A DNA stretch of 64,000 nt from Dryococelus australis. Taxonomy: Eukaryota > Arthropoda > Insecta > Phasmatodea > Phasmatidae. Location of the stretch: assembly GCA_029891345.1 (NCBI GenBank), contig CM057009.1, forward strand, positions 304,421,166 through 304,485,165. The letters are read 5' to 3'. Below, one piece after another: positions 51,445 to 61,395 of this stretch (positions are counted from its first letter, which is position 1; each line of letters begins with the position of its first letter). The position numbers were made by a program, and so were the translations under genes. A model generated the notes under the pieces. It was not told the DNA's origin and did no database searches. It was given only the letters and a program-made list of their open reading frames with translations.

Positions 51445-51888
51445 ATGTTCTTCGAATTCGACTTCACCATGCCTGATTTTGAAGATATCGTCGCACTTGA
51501 TGCTGAAGATGTCATCCCCTCCAGCTTCGAATATGGCACATTCTTTAACACCCGGGTCATTGTGGAGGAGGTCAACACTGAACAGGCCATGATTGAGGAA
51601 GGAGGAGGTATGTTCAATGACAGAAGTGCCGCATTATTCAACACTGGTGCCGCATTCTTCAACACAAAGGAGATCCTCGATGTCGAAGATAGCAGAAGAA
51701 CATTCCATCTTCTCCTTCACAGAGGAAAACAGTCTGTCATCTCCAGAAAGAGAAGAAGAGAGCAGAAGTACAATCTGTCTTCTCCTTCACAGAGGAAAAA
51801 CAGTCTGTCATCTCGGGAGAAGAGGAAAAGGTCTCCAAGTCCGCAAAGTAGGACTCCAAGTCCACAGAGTAGATCTCCAAGTCCATAG
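51445..51888 (+). CDS. Acidic-then-basic Ser/Pro/Arg-rich protein, unknown
   Basis: From the ATG at 51445 the 147-residue protein starts with an acidic half (MPDFEDIVALDAEDVIP), passes through two similar Phe-Asn-rich motifs (GGMFNDRSAALFN, GAAFFNTKEILD) and becomes strongly basic (SRKRRREQK, SREKRKR). It ends in SPSPQSRTPSPQSRSPSP-type repeats. The DNA of the tail is tandemly repeated (an 81-bp unit with cagtctgtcatctc, then shorter ccaagtccgcagagtag units). Coding-like repeats continue past the stop at 51886, so the tail may once have been longer. Arg/Ser-rich tails occur in virion core and splicing proteins. No family is recognised. Confidence 0.4.
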   Translation: MFFEFDFTMPDFEDIVALDAEDVIPSSFEYGTFFNTRVIVEEVNTEQAMIEEGGGMFNDRSAALFNTGAAFFNTKEILDVEDSRRTFHLLLHRGKQSVISRKRRREQKYNLSSPSQRKNSLSSREKRKRSPSPQSRTPSPQSRSPSP

Positions 51889-52278
51889 AATAGAATGTCT
51901 CCAAATCCAAGTCCGCAGAGTAGAAGGTTTCCAAGTCCAAGTTCACGAAATAGAAGGCTCCACAAAGTGAGTATACATCTCCTGCACTAACTATGGTATC
52001 TGTACCAACTATGGGGACGTTTCCATCAATGGCATTGATTCCACAAATACTGGCATTGCCATTGCCCCCACTAGGGATGTCATTTATTTTTAAATATACA
52101 TACTTTATCAATAGAATTGTAAATATCATAAATATTATTAGTAAAAATAAACTCTTATTATTTTTTCAGCTGTGTTTCATTGCTATTGTCCATAATAAGA
52201 TGTATTTATTTATTTTACAGCTAATATTATTAAGCATTATAATTGTGTTGTTGGTTTAAATAACAGAAGTGTTTTTAA

Positions 52279-52756
52279 ATGCCCCTAAACAGAACGAATA
52301 TGCTGAGTAATACATTATCTGATTTTGTCGTTAATAATCCAAAAGGAATACCATATCTTATAAGAGTTTTGAATGTGATTCCACACTCATTTTGGAATTC
52401 TGAGTACAACGTTAAAGGCATTATAAATTTGGGTACTAAGCAATTTAAATTTACCCGAAATGCATTTGCCTGGTTACAATTATTGTGGCCCATTTACGAA
52501 ATTAAATGAAATATTAGAAAGAGGAAACACAGGAATAAATAAATTAGATGAAGCATGCAAATATCACGATATTGCTTATAGAGATCACAAAGATTTAGAA
52601 TCTAGACACAAAGCTGATAAAATCCTACAAAAAGAAGAAAAAGATAATACGTTATATAGAAATACACCAATTGGTGAAAATATTGCATCTGCTGCTGTTT
52701 CTTCAACTATGTTTACAAAAATAAAATTAGGATGGGAAATTAAAATGTTTCATTAA
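52279..52756 (+). pseudogene. Parvovirus-type phospholipase A2 domain protein
   Basis: The N-terminal part (52279 to about 52455) is in one frame and the PLA2 core in another, so a single frameshift near 52460 splits the gene. The core contains the calcium-binding loop GYNYCGPFTKLNE, with Phe at a position normally Gly, and the catalytic LDEACKYHDIAY with the His-Asp pair intact. A C-terminal Ala/Thr-rich segment (NIASAAVSSTMFTKIKLGW) follows. Such domains help parvoviruses breach endosomes, and homologues occur in adintovirus-like elements. It lies directly upstream of the minor core/capsid gene on the same strand. Confidence 0.88.
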
Positions 52757-52774
52757 TTATATATATCCTTATAA

Positions 52775-53131
52775 ATGAAGATAAAAAGCTTAACTTTCCA
52801 TATAGAGATTTGGGTATAGATAAATTTTCAACAAAAGATAAACTTGAGAAAAAAATTATAAGAAGGTAAAAGTTTCTTACTGACTTTGGCACTTCCAATA
52901 CTCAAAAAAATATTTAAAGAAAAAATAGGAAATGGTTTATATCATGGAGGATTTTTACCAATTTAATTTTCAGCTTTAGGTGCTCTTGGTGCTTTAGCTG
53001 GAGGAGCTACTGCAATTCATAATTCTGTTGAACAAACTGGAAAAGATAAAAAAGAATTAGAAGAACAACAGCGACACAATTTAGCAATGGTAAATAAACA
53101 AGGAAGTGATGTTGCAAAAAAAAGAGAATGA
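52775..53131 (+). pseudogene. Gly/Ala-rich minor capsid or core protein (adenovirus pX/VI-like, tentative)
   Basis: The readable portion contains TLALPILKKIFKEKIG, a stop, then a hydrophobic Gly/Ala-rich helix (LGALGALAGGATAIHNSVEQ) followed by a basic amphipathic helix (KDKKELEEQQRHNLAM). This combination recurs in a small protein of Polinton and adintovirus genomes compared with adenovirus protein X or VI, which act in the virion core or in membrane disruption. An in-frame stop at about 52965 and early stops break this copy. It sits between the PLA2 gene and the protease, all on the plus strand. Confidence 0.6.
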
Positions 53132-53141
53132 TCAAAAAAAT

Positions 53142-53498
53142 TTGAATATATCACCACTATCTAATATCAATATTAAAAAATATGTAAAAATACTAAATAT
53201 TAATAATTTCATATATATTTATATGATTGACGAATTACCAAATAGAATGCTCAAAAATGAATCTGCTGTGGTTAATTAAGACATTTCAACAAATCCTGGC
53301 ACACATTGGGTTTGTTATTTTAAAGAAAATAATGATGTTTACTATTTCGACTCATTTGGAGGCAATATTCCTACTAACGTAACTAAATACTTCAAAAATA
53401 GAAATATTTATTACAATGATAATAGAATTCAGAATTTTGATTCAGTTATATGTGGACATCTTTGTTTAATTTTATTACATCTTTTTTTATGGTTCTAA
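53142..53498 (+). pseudogene. Adenain-type cysteine protease (Polinton PRO)
   Basis: The catalytic triad is visible: His in GTHWVCYF (codon at 53304), Asp in YYFDSFGG (53349) and Cys in VICGHLCL (53451), in the order and spacing of adenovirus-like maturation proteases. The upstream segment IYMIDELPNRMLKNESAVVN is typical of the Polinton form. A TAA at 53277-53279 interrupts the frame just before the His block. The reading ends early, shortly after the catalytic Cys. In an active element it would process capsid proteins. No clear ATG was found, so the start is approximate. Confidence 0.9.
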
Positions 53499-53527
53499 GT
53501 TTAACTATATTATTTCTTTGTTATTAA

Positions 53528-54174
53528 ATGACAGATATATATTTCGGAAACCATTAATCAAATCTTTAAATAAAAACTTTGACACTAGTGATTTTGCTTT
53601 GAAAACAGATATAGATTTAAAATGCAAAAAAATTACTTCTTTTAAATAAAAAATACGTAGATTCAAGATACAATAATATTGTTTCCAATTTTAAAAAAAA
53701 ATATGTAGATTCGAAATATAAAGCTATTGCTTCTTATCTAAAAGAAGATTTAGATTCAAGTTACAATAGTATTGTTACTGACTATGCTTTAAATGCAGTT
53801 GTAGATTCAAGATACAAAACTGTTTTATCTATCACTTCATATTTAACTTCTGCCTATTCTAAAAACACAGATGTAAATTCAATATTCGATACTATTACTT
53901 CTGATTTACAAAAAAATATGTAGATTCAATATACAATCATATTTCTTCTGCTTTACAAGATCATATAAGTAAAGTTTTTAGTTATACAAAAAAATATGTT
54001 TCTCTTCAAAATCGTAGAATTGCTGGTTTAGCTGACCCTATCAACGAAAAAGACGGAGTCAATAACAGATATTGCGATAAAGAGATATCTGATAAATTAC
54101 AACATTTAAACCAATCAGTTATGACTTATTGTGGTACACTCATTAACTTGAAAGTTGAAGAAAAATTTCATTAA
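53528..54174 (+). pseudogene. Fibre-like protein with 16-residue repeats
   Basis: From the ATG at 53528 the gene runs through about three frame breaks. Its middle consists of 16-residue repeats of the pattern YVDSxYxxIxSxLxxx, about six copies (for example YVDSKYKAIASYLKED), in a rod-like arrangement. The C-terminal part contains RRIAGLADPINEKDGVNNRY. That block resembles a motif common in phage and viral fibre proteins, where repeated units link shaft and head. Position directly after the protease is consistent with a virion protein. Role as a receptor-binding fibre is inference. Confidence 0.6.
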
Positions 54175-54250
54175 TTTTATTTTCCTGCAAAGTGGAATTT
54201 AAAAAAACTGATAATTTTCATTTACATAATCTATTTTTCTTTTCTTTTTT

Positions 54251-54461
54251 ATGGATTGTACTGTTTATAAAATAATTTCTGATAGCATATATGATTATAC
54301 TCTAACTGTTATTAAGTATTCCAAAAAATATTCATTATAGTAAACCATTTGATGTTAAAGGAGGTGATAAATTGTTTTTTAAAATAACATAAAAATCAAT
54401 ATCTGAATATGCTGATGGCTTTAAGACTATTATAGGAATATCTGTGAAATATAAAGATTAA
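54251..54461 (+). pseudogene. Small unrecognised ORF between fibre-like gene and integrase
   Basis: An ATG at 54251 opens MDCTVYKIISDSIYDY. After a one-base shift near 54325 and an in-frame stop near 54391, the sequence continues with SKPFDVKGGDKLFFK and SISEYADGFKTIIGISVKY, ending at 54461. The compact size and flanking context suggest a conserved small element gene. No family is recognised. Confidence 0.35.
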
Positions 54462-54486
54462 ATATAAATAAATATATATTTATTAA

Positions 54487-55230
54487 ATGGACAACACTTG
54501 GTGATTGAAATACAAGAAAGTCACCAAAAATAATACATAAAAATGAAAATACAAAAATTGACTATTAGTTCAGAAAAGTAAATGTTCTATATGCAATTCT
54601 AATAAATCAAAATTTAAAAAAATATCCAAAGTAAGAGAAGGCATAATCAATTAACTATATAAACCTGCACTAAAATTTTATCCAAGAAGAAAATTCATTT
54701 AGTATGGAATTGATGAATTATGGCAAATCGATCTTGTTGAGATGGATACTGGAAATTTAAAAGGCATATCGCATAAAAATAATTGATGCAAATATATTTT
54801 GACAATTATTTATGTTTTTCAAAATATACATTTGCTGTACCAATTAAATGATAAAATGGCCAAATATTGTTGAAAGGAAAACTATGTAATATACGAAACG
54901 ATGCAGGCTTAGAAATTTAAGTAAAATATTTGAAGAACTTAGGAAAAATATAACATCAATCATTATTATGCATACAGTAAACTTAAAGCCAGTTGTGTGG
55001 AAAGGTATAATTGTACAATGAAGAACACAATGTGGAAGAAATTTGCTTTAAATGGATATTATAAATGGGTAAATATATTAGATTATATTTGGAAGAATAC
55101 AATAATTCAAAACATAGTACTATTTGGTTGAAAAAATTAAAAAAAAAAACTAAAGGTAATAATATTTATGTTGGATGGTTGAGTTTTGATAACTCTCAAA
55201 ACTTTTGGATTAGTAAAACAGATTTTTGTA
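54487..55230 (+). pseudogene. DDE (rve-type) integrase of the Polinton
   Basis: An N-terminal Cys pair typical of the zinc-binding part is visible near 54590 (KCSICNSNKS). The catalytic acidic residues can be located: Asp in DELWQIDLVEMD (codon 54730), Asp in NDAGLEI (54900) and Glu in SCVERYNCTMKN (55000). The C-terminal core WKKFALNGYYKW and YLEEYNNSKHSTIWLKK follow. At least four stops or frameshifts disrupt it. The enzyme would insert the element's ends into the host chromosome. The C-terminal DNA-binding domain cannot be recognised, so the end is approximate. Confidence 0.88.
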
Positions 55231-55253
55231 AATTTATATTTAAAATTAGCTTC

Positions 55254-56107
55254 TTACTCAATTCGACAAAGATTATTAATAACATTAATCAATTGCTGTT
55301 GAGTATAATTGTTTCTGGCAGTATTAAAATTATTGTTGGAACACTCAATGTGGCCATTCAATGGTGCTTTCATTCTTTGATATAAATTGAAATTGTTTGG
55401 AATATAATCAAATATCAATAATTCTTCGCAATATGGATGTCTATCTTCAATTCTATACAATTGTTTTTAACATATTTTCTTTGAGTTCTAATGGCATATA
55501 ATCATATTAACAATCATCATCTAATAATTTTAAAAGAACGAAAGTTGGGTCTAAATGTTGATTTTAAGTTGTGGTACAGCATGAGGAGACATTACTCTGA
55601 TTTCCTCGTTTCTGCGATTTATTACATCGAAATCCATAACAATGGTACCTCTTAAATTCTCAGTATGATCATCTTTAATTCAATTTAAATCTTTTAAATG
55701 CTCTATTTGGCCTTTGTATAAATGCATTATGTTTTTTTAATCTTATGTTCACCATGTTTTCTAATTGAAGGAATAACTTTGTGTGTGACCAATTTTTTAA
55801 AACTTTTTAGCAATTGGTAATTTTGAGCTCATAGCTAGATCATAAAGACCATATTCTGTGATAAAAATTGTATTTTTTTCCATATATGTTAGAGTCGGCA
55901 TTTTGCCAGGTCTACTAATTGCTTCTAATTTTGCTTTATCTTCCACATCTACATACTTTTTGATAGCATTGTTAGTATCTTTATATTTTAAAATCTCAGG
56001 AACATCTTTGGCATTAAACCATGGATTATTTTCCTCATCAACAATTACAGAAACATGTTTACCTTTGTAAATAAATTGTTTTCATTTATGTCAAGAATTG
56101 ACTCCAT
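55254..56107 (-). pseudogene. BRO-N domain protein
   Basis: The gene reads leftwards from an ATG at 56107. After a frameshift near 56070, the BRO-N fold is visible without interruption: WFNAKDVPEILKYKDTNNAI, DVEDKAKLEAI, then TIFITEYGLYDLAMSSKLPI and AKKF. Stops follow near 55805. A C-terminal part in other frames includes TIVMDFDVINRRNEEIRVMS and, at the end, a 68-codon frame (55460-55254). BRO proteins are DNA-binding proteins of insect large DNA viruses. Its presence on the strand opposite the integrase, converging with it, fits an accessory gene of this element. Confidence 0.85.
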
Positions 56108-56269
56108 TTTTTTATATGCGAAATTATGAGCAAGTGAAATTGGTGTGTTATAATGAGTCTTTTTACCAGTACTCTTTTTAAATAAGAGAATAAATAACTA
56201 ATAAAAATAAAATTAAAGACTATAGATCAAATTCATTGATAAATATTTCATGTGGTTGTATATTTAAAG

Positions 56270-56960
56270 AGGTGAACGATTTGCTCACCTGTATATCTAG
56301 ACCAGATTCATAAGAATTGCAAAAGGTTTACGAGCAACTTAATGCCACACCAATGACCTGTTTATTTCTGGGTTTACAGATAAGTTAATACATCGCCAGT
56401 GACCTAATTTTTTTAATTTTGCTGGCCTTATTAAGCACCAGCTAAACTCCAATTAGAGAAACCCCTCAACTCTCCACTGGCCGGACTATATTAGAAGGGG
56501 TACCATATTTCATATGGTACCCTTCTAATACAGTAAGGAGCCATTCACTATATGAGAAAACTCCAGCTTATACATCTGTTATACTACAAGTATAGTATGG
56601 AGAACATTTTTGCTCAAGCTTGAGGGTACCATATGTATTTGCATCAATACTTATACATTGTTGTATGAGCAAGCACAAGGTTTTTTCGGCTCAAATATTG
56701 AATGATTTGGTGATAATCTAATTGCGCAAATACGGGCACCTCATGTTCACACTATTAAATTATCTACTCAGACCGAGATCGAACCCACAACCTTCGCATT
56801 TGAAATCAAATGCCTTGCCACTGAGCCATGGTGACAATACGAGTGAGAAAATGATTTTACTGTATCTTGTGGTGAGTTATTCTCACCACAAGTAGAGAGC
56901 TTCAGATCTCGAGTTTCACAACCGACTGTTCGCTATGCCACAACTAGATAACAGCACTGT
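56270..56960. other. Non-Polinton block with hairpins and a tRNA-like segment
   Basis: This GC-richer block separates the BRO-N gene from the ATPase. It holds a 19-20-bp hairpin at 56489-56530 (arms tattagaaggggtaccatat and its near-perfect inverse), a perfect 11-bp hairpin at 56866-56892, and a tRNA-like segment on the minus strand. It may be a SINE-like or MITE-like insertion. Its boundaries are not defined. Confidence 0.5.
56766..56834 (-). repeat. tRNA-derived sequence, probably SINE head
   Basis: Read on the minus strand, an A-box-like tggctcagtggcaaggc, an anticodon-arm-like inverted repeat gcatttga/tcaaatgc and a clear B box gggttcgatctc occur at tRNA spacing. The anticodon loop is one base too long and the acceptor stem does not pair well, so a functional tRNA is unlikely. 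Confidence 0.55.
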
Positions 56961-57059
56961 CGCGATAAACTTCTTTCTGTCGCAGCAAGAGTGTGCTGAA
57001 GAGCCTCTTCAGGAAGTATATAAAGAATTCTCATGTACAAGAGAAACTATACAGAGTTA

Positions 57060-57747
57060 CATTATAAAATGTTGGATTTGGTCTCTATACTCACCAATGT
57101 TAATTTTTCTGCTCAAATCTATTGTGACAAAACCATAGTCTTCATCCTAACATTTTCCACAAATTTCTTTAAATTTCTCATAAGACATATCGCCACCGAC
57201 AAAATCATTATATATGTGTTTCAAATGTGTGTTATCTTGTCTAAATGTACATAGAAAATTTGCACTATCTGTTACTAATTGTTCAGCTACTTTAGAATAT
57301 GTTTGTGCCAAATAAAATACATCAATATTTTTATGCCTTCCCATAGTAAAATATTCGTGGATGATATCCTGATTTTCTAAAATGACATCATCAAATACAA
57401 TTAGAGATTCATCTCCACACTTATCTAAAGGAATCATTTCATCATTATTATTTTTTAAGTATGCAATTTTTCTTTAACTTTTAATTTTTTAAATACCTCA
57501 TCAAAATCATTGTGTTCCTCAATATATTTATGTTGGTTGAAACGTTTTGAGCAAATTAACAATATATAAAAATTTAGCCATCCTGACTTATAAATAAAAT
57601 TAATCATCAAATTGTTTTTTTTTTTTCGAAATTACTAGGCCCAACAATTAAGCCTCTTATGCCATAAGGCAATAGTTCTACATTCTTTTCATTTTTAGAA
57701 TTTTCTTCAGAACTTAAAATACCAAGCCCCCAATTAACCCTTTTCAT
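57060..57747 (-). pseudogene. FtsK/HerA-type packaging ATPase of the Polinton
   Basis: From an ATG at 57747 (MKRVNWGLGILSSEEN) the N-terminal part contains the Walker A region as GPSNFEKK, where the Gly-Lys-Thr/Ser core has been damaged. After frame breaks near 57600 and 57470, the Walker B SLIVFDDVI, a Gln-containing sensor segment IDVFYLAQTYSKV and the Arg-containing FRQDN follow. An in-frame TAG at about 57143 is followed by DYGFVTIDLSRK in the same frame, so the true C-terminus lay near 57060. The family packages viral DNA into capsids. It is transcribed away from the penton-like gene. Confidence 0.85.
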
Positions 57748-57796
57748 TTAATATGATAGTTTTTGTAATCAATTTATAATAAAGGGTTTAAGTTAA

Positions 57797-58432
57797 TAAA
57801 TAATAATTCCATTCTAAGGAATAAACCTTACTATGATATAATTCATCAAGACAAATCTATTGCTTTGATTAGTTTTCATGCAAAAATTTTAGCTCCTAAT
57901 ATAGACAACAATACTATAACAACAATTGAAAAAGTTAGTGCTGTCATTGATAAAAATGAAGATATCACTATTCCTAAAGGACAATACAATATTGAATATT
58001 TAAATGAAACTATAAATTTAATTGACTCATTTTCAACGAATAAAATTGAACTTACATCAGACAATGTGAAAAATAGTGTTGTGGTTAAATCTAAGTTTGA
58101 TTTTAAATTTGATGACCAACAAAGTTGTCATAGGTACTAAGCTACCTAATTTTAATTCATTTAATACAATAAATGTTTATTGTAATTTAGTATATGGAAT
58201 GTCCATAAAGTATGATAAGTCTAATAATCTAGAAACATATAATTGCTAGTTTTTCACCAAAATCTATGTTTGGCTTTAGAGATTATGTTAGTTATGAACC
58301 ACCGTATACGATTTTTATAGAATCAATGAGTGGTTTAAACACATTGTTTTATAAATTAGGGATGAAAATGGTTATTTGATTGATTTTGATGGTTCTGATA
58401 TCGATATTATTTTGAAAATTAAAATTATTTAA
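57797..58432 (+). pseudogene. Penton-like minor capsid protein of the Polinton
   Basis: A plus-strand coding stretch begins near 57797 (no clear ATG), with ALISFHAKILAPNIDNN, then ITIPKGQYNIEYLNETI, then SVVVKSKFDFKF. Frame breaks follow near 58130 and 58240-58360. The C-terminal segment GYLIDFDGSDIDIILKIK is the characteristic ending of Polinton/adintovirus penton-like proteins, which form the capsid vertices. The segment FGFRDYVSYEPPYT lies between. Position between the ATPase and the polymerase, converging on the latter, matches element layouts. It is clearly inactive. Confidence 0.75.
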
Positions 58433-58479
58433 AGATATTTGGCATCCTTTGTTTGAAGAGGAAAAAGTGTTAATAACTA

Positions 58480-58717
58480 TAGGCTGTTCGCGGTAAAGTG
58501 AGCACTTTTTAAGGCCCTTTTATCAGGCATTAACCAATAATAAATATATTATATCACAACTCTAGATGTTAATTTTTGGGAGAGGTGAAATGTATAAATT
58601 GTGTTTATTAGTCACATGGCAATTTTTATATTAAAAAGTTACAGGAAGATAGAAATCTTATGAAATGAAAAATTCAGAAGAACCTTAAAAAGTGCTCACT
58701 TTACCATGAAACACCTA
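58480..58717. mobile_element. MITE copy 2, inserted in the Polinton
   Basis: The ends match copy 1 at 21210-21447: ggctgttcgcggtaaagtga on the left and the inverse of that sequence, with two changes, on the right (ending aaacacc). TA flanks both ends. The interior is similar in length and sequence (for example gtgtttattagtcacat against gtgtttattggtcacat). Insertion is immediately after the penton-like gene, so the MITE is younger than the Polinton. Confidence 0.9.
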
Positions 58718-58813
58718 TAAGGATATTTTAGGGTTTATTCATTATGGAACAGGTTATATAAATATACAACCTGAAATATTAAATAGAATTAAAGGAAATT
58801 TATTAAAAATTCT

Positions 58814-59240
58814 TTAAAATTGTACAATTTTATTCCCATATGGTAATGTATCAATTTTATTTTCTAATATAATACTTTTGTCATCATAAGGACTTAATGC
58901 AAATTTATTAAATTCTACTATATATATTTCATGCTTTCCACTCCTTATTACATTCATTGTTCTATTCTCTACTTTATCTTTAAACAAACAATTCTCATAT
59001 TCCTCAAATGTAATTCTGTATGTTAACAACACACTTCTTTACACCTTTTGATCTTTTATTTTCCTTATTATTAACTCTATATGCATAAATTTTTCTCTTA
59101 AACAAACAAATTTTTTCATTATTTTCCTATTACATTTGTCTTTCATCTTACCTATAACTTTATTATTTATTTGTGGCATGTTACAGACATTGTCATTTGA
59201 ATAATCGCTTGTATCATATTTTTCTATGCAAGCAGTGGCG
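58814..59240 (-). pseudogene. C-terminal part of the Polinton protein-primed DNA polymerase
   Basis: The segment reads, from high to low coordinates, EKYDTSDYSNDNVCNMPQIN, KVIGKMKDKCNRKI, a frameshift near 59035, then ITFEEYENCLFKDKVEN, NVIRSGKHEIYIVEFNK and FALSPYDDK, ending LPYGNKIVQF at the stop. This is the thumb and tail of Polinton polymerases. Upstream the coding sequence stops near 59232 at a hAT-like terminus. An earlier part of a polymerase of the same type lies at 63914-64000 on the same strand. The catalytic motifs A, B and C that should lie between were not found. Confidence 0.85.
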
Positions 59241-59301
59241 AAGCGTAACATTTGTATTAAGAGAAGAAATGCAGTTTGTGTGTGTCCAAGATGGTACATC
59301 T
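59233..59301. mobile_element. hAT-like end fragment
   Basis: The sequence cagtggcgaagcgtaac begins exactly where polymerase coding stops and resembles hAT terminal inverted repeats. The matching partner end was not located with confidence, and a second hAT-like element begins 69 bases later. Confidence 0.4.
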
Positions 59302-60442
59302 CAGTGGCATAGCCAGGATTTGTATTTGTGGAGGAGGGCAGGTTATTCAAATAGGGAATTATGTAAAAGAAAACCAATCCCCATAATTGAATGGAATATG
59401 GGGGGTTCTGAGGGCCCCTCCCCTGGGAAATTTGGATTTCAATCTGCAAAATGGTGCTATTTAAGCAGTTTTAGTATCTTAACATTGAATATACTGCTGG
59501 TTGTAATATAAATATTTTTTTAAAGATGAAAAATGTTTGAGTGAGGAACTTGACAAAGGCTGGTTATGAATGCTCCCTAACAGAGTCTTTAACCCAAGGG
59601 ATCTCTCTTAAAAGTGCATCATAATGGTTGCTGTTAATGGCGTACATGTAATTTTGGTGCTGGGGGGGGGTGTGTTTCTTCATAGGTTGAACAGTACATG
59701 TAGAATTATGTCTAAAAAGTGGCAATATGATCATATCAAATCAATACTTTATTTTACTTGTTTTGTTTTATTCACTTTATCATTTAGACACTTTAATTCC
59801 CAAAATTTTAATTTTAGTAATAGCTGTGTTTCACAAATGGTCAAAATTATTACGGTACCAACACTGATGTGACATTTTTGCTGTCATCACACTCCAAAAA
59901 TATATAATTTTACAATATTATAACATATAACTACAAATGCTTGCACAAAGTAAACTGTGAATAAAATTAGATATGGAACAAACATGTAGACCTATTCAAA
60001 ATTTTATATGATAATTTTACAAAATGACACAAATTTCAGAGATGCCATACAGGCAGTAAACAGTCCATGATTATATACGTACCACACTGTTATTTTAAAA
60101 AAAGTCTGTTCCATAAAGTTCAATAAAAAACAATCAATTATATTGTAATTCGGAAAAATTTTTACTTTCAGCTACAACTATTTCTTGCCATTACAAATGA
60201 TTGCAATTCTAGCATTAAGGCCATGCTATTGCTGATTTTACAGAAATTTTGAAAACAATTTTCTTAAAGCAACAGAATATTGATATTGAAGAATTGCTAC
60301 ATTGTCTTAACACAAAAAATATAATAATTTGTACCCAAATTTCATAGTAATAGACCTTACTTTTTTTTAGATTTGTTGCACCCAAATCATCACAAATTTT
60401 GTTACGAAATTACCCCAAGTAACCTGCATGTAGCTATGCCAT
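59302..60442. mobile_element. Non-autonomous hAT-like element
   Basis: The left end cagtggcatagccagg is matched by an inverse gctatgccat at the right end (about 60433-60442). The left flank gtacatct (59294-59301) reappears as acatct at 60444-60449, consistent with a degraded 8-bp target duplication, the hAT hallmark. The interior has no transposase, and a G-rich run occurs near the left end. Confidence 0.65.
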
Positions 60443-60584
60443 TACATCTAATGACACTATCATTATCAGTGATATATCCGACATCATGTCAGCTATCTTC
60501 TACATTATTATGATCATTGATCAACTTATTTGATTAAAAAATAAATGTTACATTTACCATAATCAATTGAAGTTACTAATTACA

Positions 60585-61037
60585 ATATATAAACGAGGCA
60601 GGAAAGGAACACAAGTATTCATTAGTTTTTTGGCAGAAGTTTTTCGGCATGATACATAACTTTTTGAAGCCATATTTGTCTACGCACAAGTCGCACATGG
60701 TCTTATTTAGATTACTGGACTCGTTCCCGTCCCGTGTTGCATGTTGCATGCTCAGATGTTAGAAAGAAACATAGCATTGATGGCGCTGGTGAATTGTAGC
60801 AGTCGCAGAAACTTACAAGATAAGTTGTGCTATGTGCCAGGAGAAGCAAGATTATAAAGGTACACAGAGAACGGACACAAAACTACTGCATAATAACATT
60901 TATTGTAACAAACTAGAGGTGTGAAAATATGTCGCTAGACAATTAATTACAACATATCAATGAGACAGGAAAACAAACATATTTTCTTCTACCAAATACC
61001 AATCAGTTCTTGTGTTCCTGTCTCGTTTATATTTTTT
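60585..61037. repeat. Inverted repeat pair, arms about 25-30 bp
   Basis: The left arm tataaacgaggcaggaaagg plus aacacaag (60588-60615) is matched by cttgtgttcctgtctcgttt at 61009-61029 in inverse orientation. A further direct relative (aattacaacatatcaatgag, then acaggaaaac) lies near 60942-60972. This may be a MITE or part of the flank of the hAT transposon. Confidence 0.6.
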
Positions 61038-61395
61038 ACTTATTAGGCTGGCAGCCTATTTCTCACCTCTTATTATTTACAGATACAGTTACTTCACACT
61101 TTTATTAATAACTGCATACAGAACTAACCAGATTTTGAATTACTTGTGTATGGATTTCAGCTGACAAGTGGGAATGTTATATATGAAACAAAAAAGTCAT
61201 GTTCACCTGTTTATAACTGTATCCATCTGTAGTGTCATTTAGAGCACTGACCGTGAATAGCCAGTCCATACAAGCTACTAAAAATGTTGTGCTGTATCCG
61301 GCACCGGTACACACTACATTAACCCACAAAACATGGTAAAGCACTTTACAATGAAACAAGGAACTAATAAAAAAAAGTAAGTGTCAATTATTACC

